Source of the DNA: Bacillota bacterium
Lineage (GTDB): Bacteria > Bacillota > Clostridia > Acetivibrionales > DTU013
DNA: 64,000 nt
Assembly (NCBI GenBank): GCA_023418915.1
Contig: JAEZYU010000064.1
Coordinates: forward strand, 1 to 64,000
Reading direction: 5' to 3'
Part shown: in pieces, positions 42,771 through 53,273 of the stretch
Numbering within the stretch: the stretch's first letter is position 1
Layout of the letters: each line of letters starts with the position of its first letter
Position numbers and translations under genes: made by a program
The notes under the pieces: generated by a model
Told to the model about the DNA's origin: nothing
Databases searched by the model: none
Seen by the model: the letters and a program-made list of their open reading frames with translations, nothing else

Positions 42771-43917
42771 TCTGTCAAATATACACTTCAAACCGCAGAA
42801 GGGTTTGACAGCCCGTGAATTTCTGATGATAGCGCTGCTTATTGTAGCAGTTGAAGGCTATTTCATCTTCACATATGTACTGCAGCCTGCCTATAAGGTT
42901 TACGACTCAGCTGTAGCTGAGCTAGAAAGCAGGACAAATGTACTCAACGGCCTTAGAATCGATTTTGTCAGGAAAAGTGTCATGGAGGATGAAATCAAAG
43001 CTGCAGAAGAAAAGCTTGCAGAGATACAAAAACAGCTTCCGCCATATGTGTCGCAGGAGGAGGTAATATTTTTCATTGAGGATCTTTCTCAAAAAAGCGG
43101 TCTGACACTTCAATCGGTAAGTTTCCAAAATGCTTCTGAATTACCGCTTAAGGCTTTGACTGCAAGCGACACTATGCAAGCAAAAATAGATACCGGTGCG
43201 GGGCCTGTACCCGTTGTAACAGATCAAAAGGTCGGAGTCAATTTTTTGGGAAGCTACCAGCAGCTCTTCGATTTTCTTAGTGAGGTGGAATCGAGCGTCA
43301 GAAAGGTTGCTGTTAGAAGTATTACACTTCAGAAGAGCAACGACGGCATCCTAAATGGTGTGTTAAGTTTGTCATTTACAAGCTACTGGGATGAAAATGA
43401 AGGGCAAAAGCCGTACGAGATGACGCCGGCACCTACCCCCGGAAAGTCAAGTATTTTTGATGAATACAGCGGATACTCGACTGTGGCACAGACAACTACA
43501 GAGGTCAACAAGCCGGCACCAAGACCGGATTTTTACCTCACGCTCAACAGCTATCTTAATAATTCATCCAAGATATTTATGATGAACTATTACAATTCCG
43601 GTTCGGAAGCAATCGAGGACAAAAATGAGATCGTCGGCGCACAGATGATACTCAGTGAAGCTGATGGGAAATACACATACAGCTATAAGCTTGGGACCTA
43701 TGATATCGCAGAGAATGAAGCTACTGAAATAAAGGACGGCAAGATAAGGATGGAGGTGCTGGTACAGCCTCGCCAATCCGAGCAGGATAAGGTAGGTCTG
43801 ATACTCGACATCGATAACAATACCGGTGTGCCGTTTGAAATAACAGTAAAGGGAGACGATCCGTCCAACCCAAGGTTTATAACCGGAAGAACAACAGGAA
43901 GTGTCGTCGTTAAGTAG
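42760..43917 (+). CDS. PilO-like pilus assembly protein
   Basis: This 385-residue protein has a membrane helix (about 22-42), a coiled coil (about 50-90) and a ferredoxin-like domain (about 95-215), the PilO plan. A C-terminal extension of about 150 residues (after the Pro-rich MTPAPTPGKS) adds a beta-rich domain not seen in ordinary PilO. The start overlaps the upstream gene by 11 bases. It should sit in the membrane with the PilN part of the fusion. Confidence 0.85.
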   Translation: MKINLSNIHFKPQKGLTAREFLMIALLIVAVEGYFIFTYVLQPAYKVYDSAVAELESRTNVLNGLRIDFVRKSVMEDEIKAAEEKLAEIQKQLPPYVSQEEVIFFIEDLSQKSGLTLQSVSFQNASELPLKALTASDTMQAKIDTGAGPVPVVTDQKVGVNFLGSYQQLFDFLSEVESSVRKVAVRSITLQKSNDGILNGVLSLSFTSYWDENEGQKPYEMTPAPTPGKSSIFDEYSGYSTVAQTTTEVNKPAPRPDFYLTLNSYLNNSSKIFMMNYYNSGSEAIEDKNEIVGAQMILSEADGKYTYSYKLGTYDIAENEATEIKDGKIRMEVLVQPRQSEQDKVGLILDIDNNTGVPFEITVKGDDPSNPRFITGRTTGSVVVK

Positions 43918-43961
43918 CATCAAGGCAGCAAGGCGGCAATGCAGTAAGGCAGGTGGGAGTA

Positions 43962-44882
43962 ATGATAGCAAGCCTTATAAAAAGAATAAGATCACAATCG
44001 GCACAAAACAAAGGATTCACTCTTATCGAGGTCATAACCTCAATAGCAGTGCTTTCTCTTGTTTCTGTTGCTCTGCTTGAGATGTTTACAGTATCGACAA
44101 GGACAAACATGCAAGCCAATGAAATGGACAAGGCTAAATCGATATGTGTAGAAGCTTGTGAAGAGTATAAGGCTAACCCTGTCCACCCTGATCCCTTGGA
44201 TCTGGCAGTTGGAGGTTTATACCTGAGAACCTTCAGTTCAATATACGGCCCTGGAGTAACCACATATACGAAATATTTCGACAGGAGATGGAACAGTGTT
44301 GCTGAAGCTCAGGCTCTGTATAAGCTCGAGATAGTCTCAGCAAGGAATGAAGCTGCACCAATACCAACGAGCTATTATCCGCAGACGGCCGTACGGGAGC
44401 TGGTCACAGGAAATGCAGCGATAATTCCTGTAACGTCATCAACAACGATCCAGCTGGACCTGGTTGGATCGAACTGTGAACTGACTATAGATTCTGATGT
44501 ATACAGGTTAGCAGAAGACAGCATTATTTACTCCGATGCGTCCGGTGCCTTTGCAAAAACAGCGCTTATTCCGATTCATCTGGACTGCAGTGTGATTACA
44601 AACAATGAAGTGATAATAATCACAGTGGAAAACAGCATAGGTCAATTGACAAAGGATGGAGAGGACTATGAAGCAATAGCAGACATATATCTTTGTGACA
44701 TTGATGACAGCGGCAGCAGAGATGCCGTGATTGCCGCCTCTGCCGGTGTTTCTACAGAAAATAAAATCAGCACGGCACTTCAGAACATCGTAAAATACAA
44801 TGCTGATATAAAGGTTAGTACAAAGAACAGCGGCCAAGTAATTGCTGAGGCCAGTGCTGAAAAATACTGGGTAGAGAATTAA
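43962..44882 (+). CDS. Minor pseudopilin (PilV-like)
   Basis: This 306-residue prepilin has leader ...QNKG, then FTLIEVITSIAVLSLVSVAL. Its long mature domain is beta-rich and acidic. The ATG at 43962 follows GGTGGGAG; the upstream GTG at 43953 overlaps that site. The final codons (GTAGAGAATTAA) are repeated in the spacer that follows. Confidence 0.88.
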   Translation: MIASLIKRIRSQSAQNKGFTLIEVITSIAVLSLVSVALLEMFTVSTRTNMQANEMDKAKSICVEACEEYKANPVHPDPLDLAVGGLYLRTFSSIYGPGVTTYTKYFDRRWNSVAEAQALYKLEIVSARNEAAPIPTSYYPQTAVRELVTGNAAIIPVTSSTTIQLDLVGSNCELTIDSDVYRLAEDSIIYSDASGAFAKTALIPIHLDCSVITNNEVIIITVENSIGQLTKDGEDYEAIADIYLCDIDDSGSRDAVIAASAGVSTENKISTALQNIVKYNADIKVSTKNSGQVIAEASAEKYWVEN

Positions 44883-44956
44883 TACCGGGCTGAGAAATAA
44901 TGGTCAGGAGAATGATAAGTTAGAGAATTAATATTAGGTAGAGGATTAATAAACAG
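44871..44956. repeat. Repeat copied from the end of the upstream prepilin gene
   Basis: GTAGAGAATTAATA at the gene end recurs as GTTAGAGAATTAATATTAGG and GTAGAGGATTAATAA. This matches the pattern of the yqeK 3' duplication. Confidence 0.7.
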
Positions 44957-44968
44957 GTGAAGCTTGTT

Positions 44969-47578
44969 ATGAAAAAAAAGTGCATGTTCACAACGCTATC
45001 TCAAAAACTGCATAGTGAAAAAGGCACAGCCGCCATAATAACGCTGAGTGTTATTCTCGTCCTTACGGCGCTTGGTACTGTGTCACTTCTGGCCAGTGCA
45101 ATGAATGTCCGAATGAGCGGAAAAACCGTGTCATGGTCGAAGGATTTTTATACCCTTGACGCCAAAGCAGAGAGCTATGTGCATATGATCGATGAGACGG
45201 TACTGATCCCGGCCGAAAGGGACGCAAGGATCTATGTGATAAACAGGCTGGACAAGGCTGAGCCCGGCTATCTTAACGACTATTTTACAGACAGTATTTT
45301 TTCACCTCCCGATGATCCTTACGACATGGGCTTGTCCGGCGCTCAGAATTATTTTAACAGTTACTACCTTGAGATTTGGACTTATGAATCGGGAGGCGTC
45401 AGACGTGAGTATACACTGAGCGATTATGAGCAGTGCCTGATCGACGGCGATTTTGAAGGTAAAACAATAGACGAGATTTCTCCTACTTATACATACGATG
45501 CTTCGCTCACTCCCGAAGAAGCAGCTGCCAAGGCATATAAGGACGACTTAAGAAAATACACCAAAGAGCTTTTTGACAGGGTCTATTTCCATATGGCAGC
45601 AAGAAGACTCGAGCTTCTGCATAATAACGACGCAGTTTTTTTGGCAGCTGATATAGTAATAAAAGATATAATAAACAGTGAAAACTACGGGTATAGGCAG
45701 ATTACTCCTGAAAACAGATGCACATACGTGTTCAATAGCATTAGCGTTTCTCCGTATAGAACCATTATGGAGACGTGGGACTATATTGAGCCTGAGAATG
45801 GTGATATCGTCCTGTATATCCTGGCTAGAGACACTAATGTTCCTGATATGAAGGTGCATGTTGAGGTTGAGGTGATCCGGCCTAACTATGAGGCTATAGA
45901 AAAGACGATTTACACGCCGGTATATGGCAACCCGATCTGGGCTAACGCATTGACAGTAAGAGGCAGTATAGGAGTAGGAAATACCTCCGACACACAGATG
46001 ACGATAAAAGGTGATGTCTATGCATCCGGTACATCGGGAATAACGCTGTACAACGCCGCAGCTGCAAATATCCATGGTAATGTATATACTGCCGGAAATG
46101 TACAGGCTGTAAATAACGCAAGGCCTGGAAACGGCGGAAGGTTAAGGGTTTTCACCTCGGAGACTGGGCCTTCCGGAGTATCATATGCGTTTAAGGAAGC
46201 GATATATGGTAATGGATTCCTGCATGACAGCCGGTATTCATTTGATCCTGAATATACGGCTGACCAGCCTGTCGGCACACGAAACATTCCTTTCATCTTC
46301 AGAGATATTGTTGATAAGGGCAATGTGTACTGTGAAAGCCTGGAGGTCGCTGAAAATGTATTAGGTGCCAGCTTGACTGTGGATGGAAACCTGTGGACGA
46401 TGGATGACATCCAGATGGATGGGCAGCAGTCAGTCATAGAGATCGGGACTACAGAAGTAAATGGAGGAGATATTGAAGCAAAGTACTCATTTGTCGGACT
46501 GAATGCTATGTCGAGTGAAACAGACCCCAATAAAAGCAGTTCGGTAATAAACAATTTCCCATTCAATGAAGACGGAACACCAAACAGCAGCATCATATTA
46601 AACAGTAACTTTCTGGTACCCGGCGTTGCGTTTTACAACTTCTACGACAGCGCAGATCCTGCCGGCAGGATAGATAAGTTTTATAAGTCAGTGGAAAGCA
46701 TTACATCAAGGACAGCCAACCCTGCATCAATACTAAATGCTTATTTGGGTGAGAGTGCGACAGAAAGCTATTATAATCAGGATGGCGATGAATTTAACCT
46801 TATTGGTACTGAACTTGATCCCCAAAAACTGGCACTGGTCAACTTTGTTTATGACATCGGCGGGGTATATACCAATGTTAAGACAGTTTTGTCAAATCCT
46901 GAGGGTGACGTAGCCGGTGTGGCATTGATCGAGAAGCATACCGGTGCTCCCGGCACACCAAAGGCGACAGTTTACACATATGAACCAAATGAGCATACGC
47001 CGGGTGCTGTACCACTTGTTGAGTCACCTGTAAACAGGATTGCTTTCTCCAACTTGACACAAATAACCGAAGAAATGAATATTTTCAAGCTGCATATAGC
47101 AAAGACGAAAAAGCTGGGCACCTATTATGATGGTATGTATGACCCGGACACAGCGGTCGCTCCAATAGCATTTGGAAGTCTCGTAGACGCAGGGCTTTTA
47201 GGCTCGATGGAAATGTCTGAGATGGTAGTTATCCCTGCCGGCGGAACATTGAATATCAGTGCTGCATCAGGCGGTATCACCAGTGGGATCGTATATTGCA
47301 GAGGAAACGTTACGATTACAGGAGACGGCAGTGAATTCAGAGGGGCCATCATTTGCGATGGTAATGTTTCAATAGAGGGCAATGTCAACATTACTTACGA
47401 CGAAGAAGTGATTCGTCGAAAACTGAAGTCAAGCATCAGACTCAGAGAATTTTTCAGAGACGGTGAAATGGGAGACAAGCTGTTTGATATCGAAGAGTAC
47501 TCCACGACCAGCGGCAGGAGAATAGCAGCCAAGAGACACAGAGTGACCGCATGGAGGGAGCTGCCGAAGGACCCTTGA
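44969..47578 (+). CDS. Large PilX-like pilus protein with polymer-forming (bactofilin-like) region
   Basis: This 869-residue protein starts with a pilin-like helix after SEKG (TAAIITLSVILVLTALGTVS), but with Thr/Ala in place of Phe and no Glu5, as in PilX. A long beta-rich part follows. Residues about 330-480 and 765-810 contain strand repeats of the bactofilin/polymer-forming type (IKGDVYASGTSGITLYN, IHGNVYTAGNV, GIVYCRGNVTITGDGSEF). It may be a tip or adhesive component. The ATG at 44969 is preferred over the GTG at 44957, which overlaps the AGGTGA site. It lies between the minor pilins and another giant secreted protein. Confidence 0.82.
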   Translation: MKKKCMFTTLSQKLHSEKGTAAIITLSVILVLTALGTVSLLASAMNVRMSGKTVSWSKDFYTLDAKAESYVHMIDETVLIPAERDARIYVINRLDKAEPGYLNDYFTDSIFSPPDDPYDMGLSGAQNYFNSYYLEIWTYESGGVRREYTLSDYEQCLIDGDFEGKTIDEISPTYTYDASLTPEEAAAKAYKDDLRKYTKELFDRVYFHMAARRLELLHNNDAVFLAADIVIKDIINSENYGYRQITPENRCTYVFNSISVSPYRTIMETWDYIEPENGDIVLYILARDTNVPDMKVHVEVEVIRPNYEAIEKTIYTPVYGNPIWANALTVRGSIGVGNTSDTQMTIKGDVYASGTSGITLYNAAAANIHGNVYTAGNVQAVNNARPGNGGRLRVFTSETGPSGVSYAFKEAIYGNGFLHDSRYSFDPEYTADQPVGTRNIPFIFRDIVDKGNVYCESLEVAENVLGASLTVDGNLWTMDDIQMDGQQSVIEIGTTEVNGGDIEAKYSFVGLNAMSSETDPNKSSSVINNFPFNEDGTPNSSIILNSNFLVPGVAFYNFYDSADPAGRIDKFYKSVESITSRTANPASILNAYLGESATESYYNQDGDEFNLIGTELDPQKLALVNFVYDIGGVYTNVKTVLSNPEGDVAGVALIEKHTGAPGTPKATVYTYEPNEHTPGAVPLVESPVNRIAFSNLTQITEEMNIFKLHIAKTKKLGTYYDGMYDPDTAVAPIAFGSLVDAGLLGSMEMSEMVVIPAGGTLNISAASGGITSGIVYCRGNVTITGDGSEFRGAIICDGNVSIEGNVNITYDEEVIRRKLKSSIRLREFFRDGEMGDKLFDIEEYSTTSGRRIAAKRHRVTAWRELPKDP

Positions 47579-47770
47579 TGGGTATGACATAATATAGGTC
47601 TTCACATGCAGTTGTAAAGCAAAAAAGTGCACAAAAGCGCATAAAATAGGACTTTACATATTACATCAGCTCAGTAATAATATTAAATAAGGGTTATTAT
47701 GTAAAATATCGACTAATTATGAATTGTTTTTGATAGATGGATTTTAGGGAAGTATTAGGAGGTATGCCTT

Positions 47771-50700
47771 ATGAAAATGAGAAACAACAAGGCAATAGCA
47801 TTATTGACACTAATGATAATGATAATGACACTTCTAGTTCCGGCAAGTGCTTTTGCGGCACCACCGTCAATGACATTTTCAAGTGATACGTTTGAGGAAT
47901 CGAACCTCAATGATGGTTCGATCTCGACGAAGATAACAGCTGAGATACATAACGCAACATTTAGTAATCCGCTGGTACGAAACAATCATTGGTCTTTTTG
48001 GGTAGAAGGACCGGCTAATAATGAGTTTTATAAAGCAGTTCCTCTAACAGTCAATATAAGAAGAATTAATGCAAACAAGGCTGAAATAACTATTACAGGA
48101 AAGGCTGACAATCACGCATCTTCTCAAAACAGTACCCTATTCCTGAATTTTTATGGTGTAGCTATAAAACCCTTTAGCATTAAATTCATCGATTCACCAC
48201 ATACACCTGAGGAGCCAGATGACGAAGATCCCGAACCCGAGCCCGGCACCGGCGATGAGGGTGGCGGAGGTCAGGCTGAAGTATTGGACCGCGGTCCTAT
48301 CAAGGTACTTGAAATATATCCCAACAGGATTTCTGCTGAAACCGAAAACATTAACAACAAGGATGTCAGAAGTCTGCTTAGAAATAACTCCGATTACGAA
48401 ATAACCACCATCTCGATCAACAGACTGATTTCATTAAAGGATGAGATAAACGGAAAATATGACGTGGTTTATTTCAACGGCGGTGAATATACAAGAAATT
48501 ATGCTTATGAACACAGCTATGGCAGCGACATAACCTATCTGTGCGCAGGAAAGCTGGAAGAATTCATACAGGCGGGACAGCTTTGTATATTCCATAAAGG
48601 GGCGTTCAGCAATTCCGGCAATCAGATGTATAATACAGTTTTGAAAGAGGTATTTAAAAGCTACGCGGATGATGCGAGCTATAGAAATGTCATAACAGTC
48701 GAGGATGTAAACAATGGCGATGCCGATGGTATTCGGTATAAAAATGATGTGATCAATAATCTGGATAGCCTATACCAGAATATAACACAGGGGAACAATT
48801 CAAGACCTGTACTTGAAATCATCGAAGGTCCGGCGACTTACAGCACAGCGAATACAGAACCCATTTCCAACAGGCTGACCTTCAGCTTCAAGGTATATGA
48901 TCCTAATACGCCGATCAATGATAACCTCAAGGTAGCTCTTTATATCGACAGAAACAACGACAGTCTTTACGATGAAGAGGAAATAGTCTTCTACCAGGGC
49001 AGTGAAGGAGAGAGATATACTACGGAAGTATTGAACGGAAGAAGCAGCACAATCACATATAATATGCCGCAGGGACTCACCGGAGTATATTTCTGGAAGC
49101 TCGTTGTCAGAGATGCCCAAAACGCAAAGAATGAATACGAAAGTGTTTTCAGACTCAAGGGAAACAAGATCACAGTAAGATTGCTGCAGATCAAGCCTAA
49201 TTTCAGTACGACAGTAAATAGTGAGAGTGACGGAAATGGCAATTTGAGTCTGTCGAAAAAGTTTGGACAATCGGTTGACGGGCATACATACAGATCAAAA
49301 GACGGTGAATATGAAATCATAGTTACAGAAACCACTGTTGAGGATTTCAACAAGCTTGCCGAAACAGGCAGTGTCAACCTCAACGGACTTTATGACATGG
49401 TGGTTATAGGATTCAACGATAACTACACGGATGCGGAAGAAATGACGCAGGTATACGAACGTAATGATGTAACAGGCAGATATGAGTTAAAATATAAAGG
49501 AGCTCTGGGACCGGCAGCGGTCGATGCATTGAGGGAGTTCATCAATACACAGCAAAGCGTAATGTTTACCCATGACACCATCCACTTCCAAAAGAACAGG
49601 GATCTGACTATAGAATTTGCAGATGATGTGGGACAGGTCTTCTCCGCGAGGAACGGCGATGAGTTTGCCGGCATATGGACGGCTGGCCTTGCAGGCTCGT
49701 CTCTGGACGGCTGGGTCGACCCCGGCGATGCAAAAAACCAGATAAACATTTATGACCCTGTAAGAGATTCTCGGGAGGGCAATGACTCCAGACATTATCA
49801 GGTCGTCAACACTTATCCGGACCTTGCAAAAACGGTAAGCCCTGTGAATTCCAGTGCCGTGACGCTGTATCCGTTTATTCTTGAGGGTGGGGAGTATGAC
49901 AATCCGAGCTCGATGAAGGTAGCATCCACTCACTATCAGTGGTACAAGCTCAATTTGGAGGATCCCGATGTAATTCCCCTATTCAATTTATATGTGAATA
50001 ACAAGAGCAAATTCAATGATGATGCAATGAACAATTATTACACCTATACAAAGGGTAATATCACATATTCAGGGACAGGACATAAAACAGACAATAATGA
50101 AAGGTATCCTGAATTTGAGACGAAGCTTTTTGTAAATACGGCAATAAAGGCATATTCAATAGCGAATCATGCCCCTGAGGTAACAGTATTAGAGCCACAG
50201 GACAATGAAAAGGTAAGCATGGCCGACGGAGAGCTCACATTGAGATTCAGGGCTTATGATTTTGACTTCGGGAACGACTATCTGAAATACGAGGTATTCG
50301 TTGACAGTGATAACGGCGGAGAAGATGATGATTTCGTATCATTGACAGATGGCAGAAAAATCAGCATGAGAAACGGCGAACAGATAACAATGACTATCGC
50401 TGAGGATAAGATGCCGGATGTCGGCAAATTCAGACTGAAGGTTTATGCGGAGGATGAATTTGGGGCAGGCTCCTTCAAGATAATAACACTCGAGAGGGTC
50501 GACACTCCGATGATCACACCAAGCATTGAAATATGCGATGCGGACGGCAATCCGATAAGTGGCTGTCTGGTTAATGAAGAGGTGAAGGTCAAATTAGGAT
50601 TTGCGGTTTCGGGAAAGACATTGGCCGAGACAGTGTGTACACCTGTGTTCGATCTCAAGGGCGAATACTATACTGAAACTGAAAGAGATTATTTGACTAA

Positions 50701-51676
50701 TGAAAGTCTTGGAGAAGTCACTTTCAGCAACAGTACCCCGGATCCTCAAGTAATAGATATGGAGCATCAGTTTACCATAAACCCAGCTTCACCTGGAGAT
50801 ACAGAGCTTACGATGACTGTCACCGTCAGAAAGATAGATGACCTTATCGATGCGAAGTCGTCAGCTGACAGTGTAGATATCAGAAGTGGTCAGGTTGAGT
50901 TTTATGTAAAAGACAAGGACGGCAATCCGGTGAGAAATGCTCCAATTATGGATACTGATACGGGTGCGATATTGGGAATGACGGATAACGCCGGATACCT
51001 GCATGTAGATGGTCTGGTAGGCGAGAGCGGCTATATGCTTGGAAATTTGCCCGGGTATACTTATAACGGAAACAAAAAGATATACAGGATCGATGATAGC
51101 GGAAGCTTACATGATGAGACAGAAATCGATCTGACATATGATAATAACAGGTGGAGGGTTGAATTCGAGGTAGACTACAGCCTTGGCTTGACAATAGAAT
51201 ATTACAAGCTCAATGCGGGCGGAGCCTCCATGAATCCAATCGGAGGCACAGGGACTGTTCACGAGGTAAAGAACCACAAATATACTCCAGCTTCGATAGT
51301 GGCTGTAGTAAATGTAGATCCATTGGCATCGGGAGAGCTGCGCGGCATAAACTTCAAAATACAAACAAGCGACGGTGTGAATCTCATTGAGGATACTGAG
51401 CTGAAGGCCGTAATAAGTGAAGGGCCGGATGCGGGCATCGCAGCATTAACCGGTAAAGCACAATTGAAGACAAACAATTCAGTGGGAGAAGGACATTCAT
51501 TTGCAGGTCAATCATATTTCCTGCTTATCAATGTACAAGAGACCGACGATCAGATAATCAGTATTCCTGAGGTCACACTGACTACAGTTACACCGAGCGG
51601 CGGAACATTGATAAGGACACTGACATTCTCCGGAGGAATAAAATTCATAGAAACCACTGCGCCTATGCTGCGATGA
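47771..51676 (+). CDS. 1301-residue secreted protein (DUF5057-like) with Ig-like domains
   Basis: This protein has a signal peptide (about 1-29, ending ASAFA), an N-terminal beta-domain (to about 140), an acidic Pro-rich linker (PEEPDDEDPEPEPGTGDE), and a large domain starting PIKVLEIYPNRISAE that resembles DUF5057. Ig-like or cadherin-like strands follow from about 800 (HAPEVTVLEPQDNEKVSMAD), then a carboxypeptidase-regulatory-like fold near 1040-1110 (GQVEFYVKDKDGNPVRNAPI). No sortase motif is seen. AGGAGG lies 8 bases before the ATG. Last in the pilus operon and followed by a terminator, it is a candidate pilus-associated adhesin; this is inference. Confidence 0.78.
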   Translation: MKMRNNKAIALLTLMIMIMTLLVPASAFAAPPSMTFSSDTFEESNLNDGSISTKITAEIHNATFSNPLVRNNHWSFWVEGPANNEFYKAVPLTVNIRRINANKAEITITGKADNHASSQNSTLFLNFYGVAIKPFSIKFIDSPHTPEEPDDEDPEPEPGTGDEGGGGQAEVLDRGPIKVLEIYPNRISAETENINNKDVRSLLRNNSDYEITTISINRLISLKDEINGKYDVVYFNGGEYTRNYAYEHSYGSDITYLCAGKLEEFIQAGQLCIFHKGAFSNSGNQMYNTVLKEVFKSYADDASYRNVITVEDVNNGDADGIRYKNDVINNLDSLYQNITQGNNSRPVLEIIEGPATYSTANTEPISNRLTFSFKVYDPNTPINDNLKVALYIDRNNDSLYDEEEIVFYQGSEGERYTTEVLNGRSSTITYNMPQGLTGVYFWKLVVRDAQNAKNEYESVFRLKGNKITVRLLQIKPNFSTTVNSESDGNGNLSLSKKFGQSVDGHTYRSKDGEYEIIVTETTVEDFNKLAETGSVNLNGLYDMVVIGFNDNYTDAEEMTQVYERNDVTGRYELKYKGALGPAAVDALREFINTQQSVMFTHDTIHFQKNRDLTIEFADDVGQVFSARNGDEFAGIWTAGLAGSSLDGWVDPGDAKNQINIYDPVRDSREGNDSRHYQVVNTYPDLAKTVSPVNSSAVTLYPFILEGGEYDNPSSMKVASTHYQWYKLNLEDPDVIPLFNLYVNNKSKFNDDAMNNYYTYTKGNITYSGTGHKTDNNERYPEFETKLFVNTAIKAYSIANHAPEVTVLEPQDNEKVSMADGELTLRFRAYDFDFGNDYLKYEVFVDSDNGGEDDDFVSLTDGRKISMRNGEQITMTIAEDKMPDVGKFRLKVYAEDEFGAGSFKIITLERVDTPMITPSIEICDADGNPISGCLVNEEVKVKLGFAVSGKTLAETVCTPVFDLKGEYYTETERDYLTNESLGEVTFSNSTPDPQVIDMEHQFTINPASPGDTELTMTVTVRKIDDLIDAKSSADSVDIRSGQVEFYVKDKDGNPVRNAPIMDTDTGAILGMTDNAGYLHVDGLVGESGYMLGNLPGYTYNGNKKIYRIDDSGSLHDETEIDLTYDNNRWRVEFEVDYSLGLTIEYYKLNAGGASMNPIGGTGTVHEVKNHKYTPASIVAVVNVDPLASGELRGINFKIQTSDGVNLIEDTELKAVISEGPDAGIAALTGKAQLKTNNSVGEGHSFAGQSYFLLINVQETDDQIISIPEVTLTTVTPSGGTLIRTLTFSGGIKFIETTAPMLR

Positions 51677-51734
51677 TTTGCAGGGGTCAGCAGAAGGCAG
51701 TACTTGCCTGGGGTAATTGATTATATTTTAAAAG

Positions 51735-51765
51735 GCGGGGAACCGATATGGTTCTCCGCTTTTTT
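51735..51765 (+). terminator. Terminator of the pilus operon
   Basis: GCGGGGAACC pairs with GGTTCTCCGC around GATAT, followed by six T. Its sequence faintly recalls the dispersed repeat core (GGGGAACC/GGTTCTC). Confidence 0.95.
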
Positions 51766-51860
51766 AGGTGCATTTGTCATTTCTGCTCTGTGTAGATGCT
51801 AAGCTTATCCGTATGTTAACCTGGCCTGTCTTTTTACCTTATCCCTTATCCGTGCATTTT

Positions 51861-53273
51861 TTATCTTATCCGTCTGCACTCAAGGTAATAACGCTTCTCT
51901 TCGGCTTCGCCCATGGAGAAGGTTTTGCGCGGCAGTACTCCGTCCAGCTTTACTGTGGGGAAGAGGTCATGCTTATTCATCACCGGCAGGTAGAAGCCCA
52001 TTGAGCCGGGCTTTGAGCCGAGCTCGGTCACGACGTTATCACCATGGATGTAATCGACTTCGACAGAGGGGTCATTTTTCAGCAGCTCATCTAGAATGCT
52101 CTGAAGTGTTCCAGCCGGTATGTTGGATACAGGGTTTTCCACGATCAGGATGCCATATCTGCCCTCTAAGATGAACGGGATCAGATGAGTGCCTTCGGGC
52201 GCACTCTTTTCTCTTTCCATTTCCTCTTTTGATTCATATAGTCTAAAATCAGCACATAGCTGGCTTTTGCATGCCATTTGCAGCTTCTCCATGACCGTCT
52301 CCGGATCGATGTTAAAGAGCACTCTATGGATAGGCTCAAATACAAGGCCGTCATCATGAATGTTGACTATCTCGACAAGTGCATATCTGGCGGGATGCTC
52401 GGGTATAGCGTCTCCATCCTCCGACGCCGGATGGCCGGCCTTTACATTCTCCCAATGAGCTTTTGCAGAGGCAAGAGAATGGTTTCCGTCACCTACAGCA
52501 AAAAGCAGGCCGGAACATGACTGTTGGCTGGCGGTGCTGTCGGCATGACTTTTGGAAGAACCGTCCCCTTTTGCTGCGGAAGCAGGAGAACCGTCCCCTT
52601 GCTTCGCTGCAGCCAGTATATCAAGGGCTTGTGCTACCTTGGCAAGGCTATCTTCATCGTCTACCTTCCAGCCTTTGATGTGGCCGCCGCCCTGCATCAG
52701 TTCAAAATCATACAGCTTTTTGTACCTGCCGTTTTCTGCGTTGGCATAGAGAGCTTCGATCACAGTCCTGTCCGGGTCATCGATAAGTACCATTATGTGT
52801 GGAAGCTCTATTGGCGCATTTTCGCGAATTTTTACCCTTGGAGGTATACGGTCGAGAACTGTCCCTTCGGTTGCACGTATTAGTGTCTGCGCTCCCGGGC
52901 TGTAATCATAGCATTCCAGGTCCAGCGCAAGTACGAGCCCTTTCCTCGAAGAAGTATGAGGTGTACTGCGTTCGATCAGCATGAAGCCGGGTCCCTGTGG
53001 CTCGAGGATGCCTTGATCAAGGTACTGCTTCATTGTTTTATTGATATTTGCTATCCTATCCTCTTTATCATCATCCTTCAGATATATCTCGGGAAAGGTC
53101 AGTTTGAGCGTTGACGGGCTTTCTCCGACCTCTCTGCTCACATTATCCCAATAATCCGGCTGTGACGTATACTGGTCGCAGGCGATTACAGCCCACTTTG
53201 TCAGATCCGTTCCGCCGGTTGGAAACAGGATTTCCGGTATGTGGACTCCCAGCTTCTTTAGTAGTTTGTTCAT
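51861..53273 (-). CDS. DUF1015 family protein with an in-frame dispersed repeat
   Basis: This 470-residue protein is conserved along the family (LTKWAVIACDQYTSQPDYWD, SSRKGLVLALDLE, AVGDGNHSLASAKAHWE, EVDYIHGDN). The function of DUF1015 is unknown; family members often neighbour serA, which here is 20 kb away. At about residues 220-245 the frame reads KQGDGSPASAAKGDGSS, encoded by two copies of the dispersed GGGGACGGTTCTC repeat, where relatives go straight from an Ala-rich helix to the AVGDGNHS motif. GGAGGT lies 7 bases before the ATG. Confidence 0.88.
   Translation of the reverse strand: MNKLLKKLGVHIPEILFPTGGTDLTKWAVIACDQYTSQPDYWDNVSREVGESPSTLKLTFPEIYLKDDDKEDRIANINKTMKQYLDQGILEPQGPGFMLIERSTPHTSSRKGLVLALDLECYDYSPGAQTLIRATEGTVLDRIPPRVKIRENAPIELPHIMVLIDDPDRTVIEALYANAENGRYKKLYDFELMQGGGHIKGWKVDDEDSLAKVAQALDILAAAKQGDGSPASAAKGDGSSKSHADSTASQQSCSGLLFAVGDGNHSLASAKAHWENVKAGHPASEDGDAIPEHPARYALVEIVNIHDDGLVFEPIHRVLFNIDPETVMEKLQMACKSQLCADFRLYESKEEMEREKSAPEGTHLIPFILEGRYGILIVENPVSNIPAGTLQSILDELLKNDPSVEVDYIHGDNVVTELGSKPGSMGFYLPVMNKHDLFPTVKLDGVLPRKTFSMGEAEEKRYYLECRRIR
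52556..52605. repeat. Dispersed repeat copies inside the DUF1015 gene
   Basis: AGAACCGTCCCC occurs twice (52557 and 52587), the second within GAAGCAGGAG...CCTTGCTTC. The insertion keeps the reading frame of the host gene. Confidence 0.92.
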
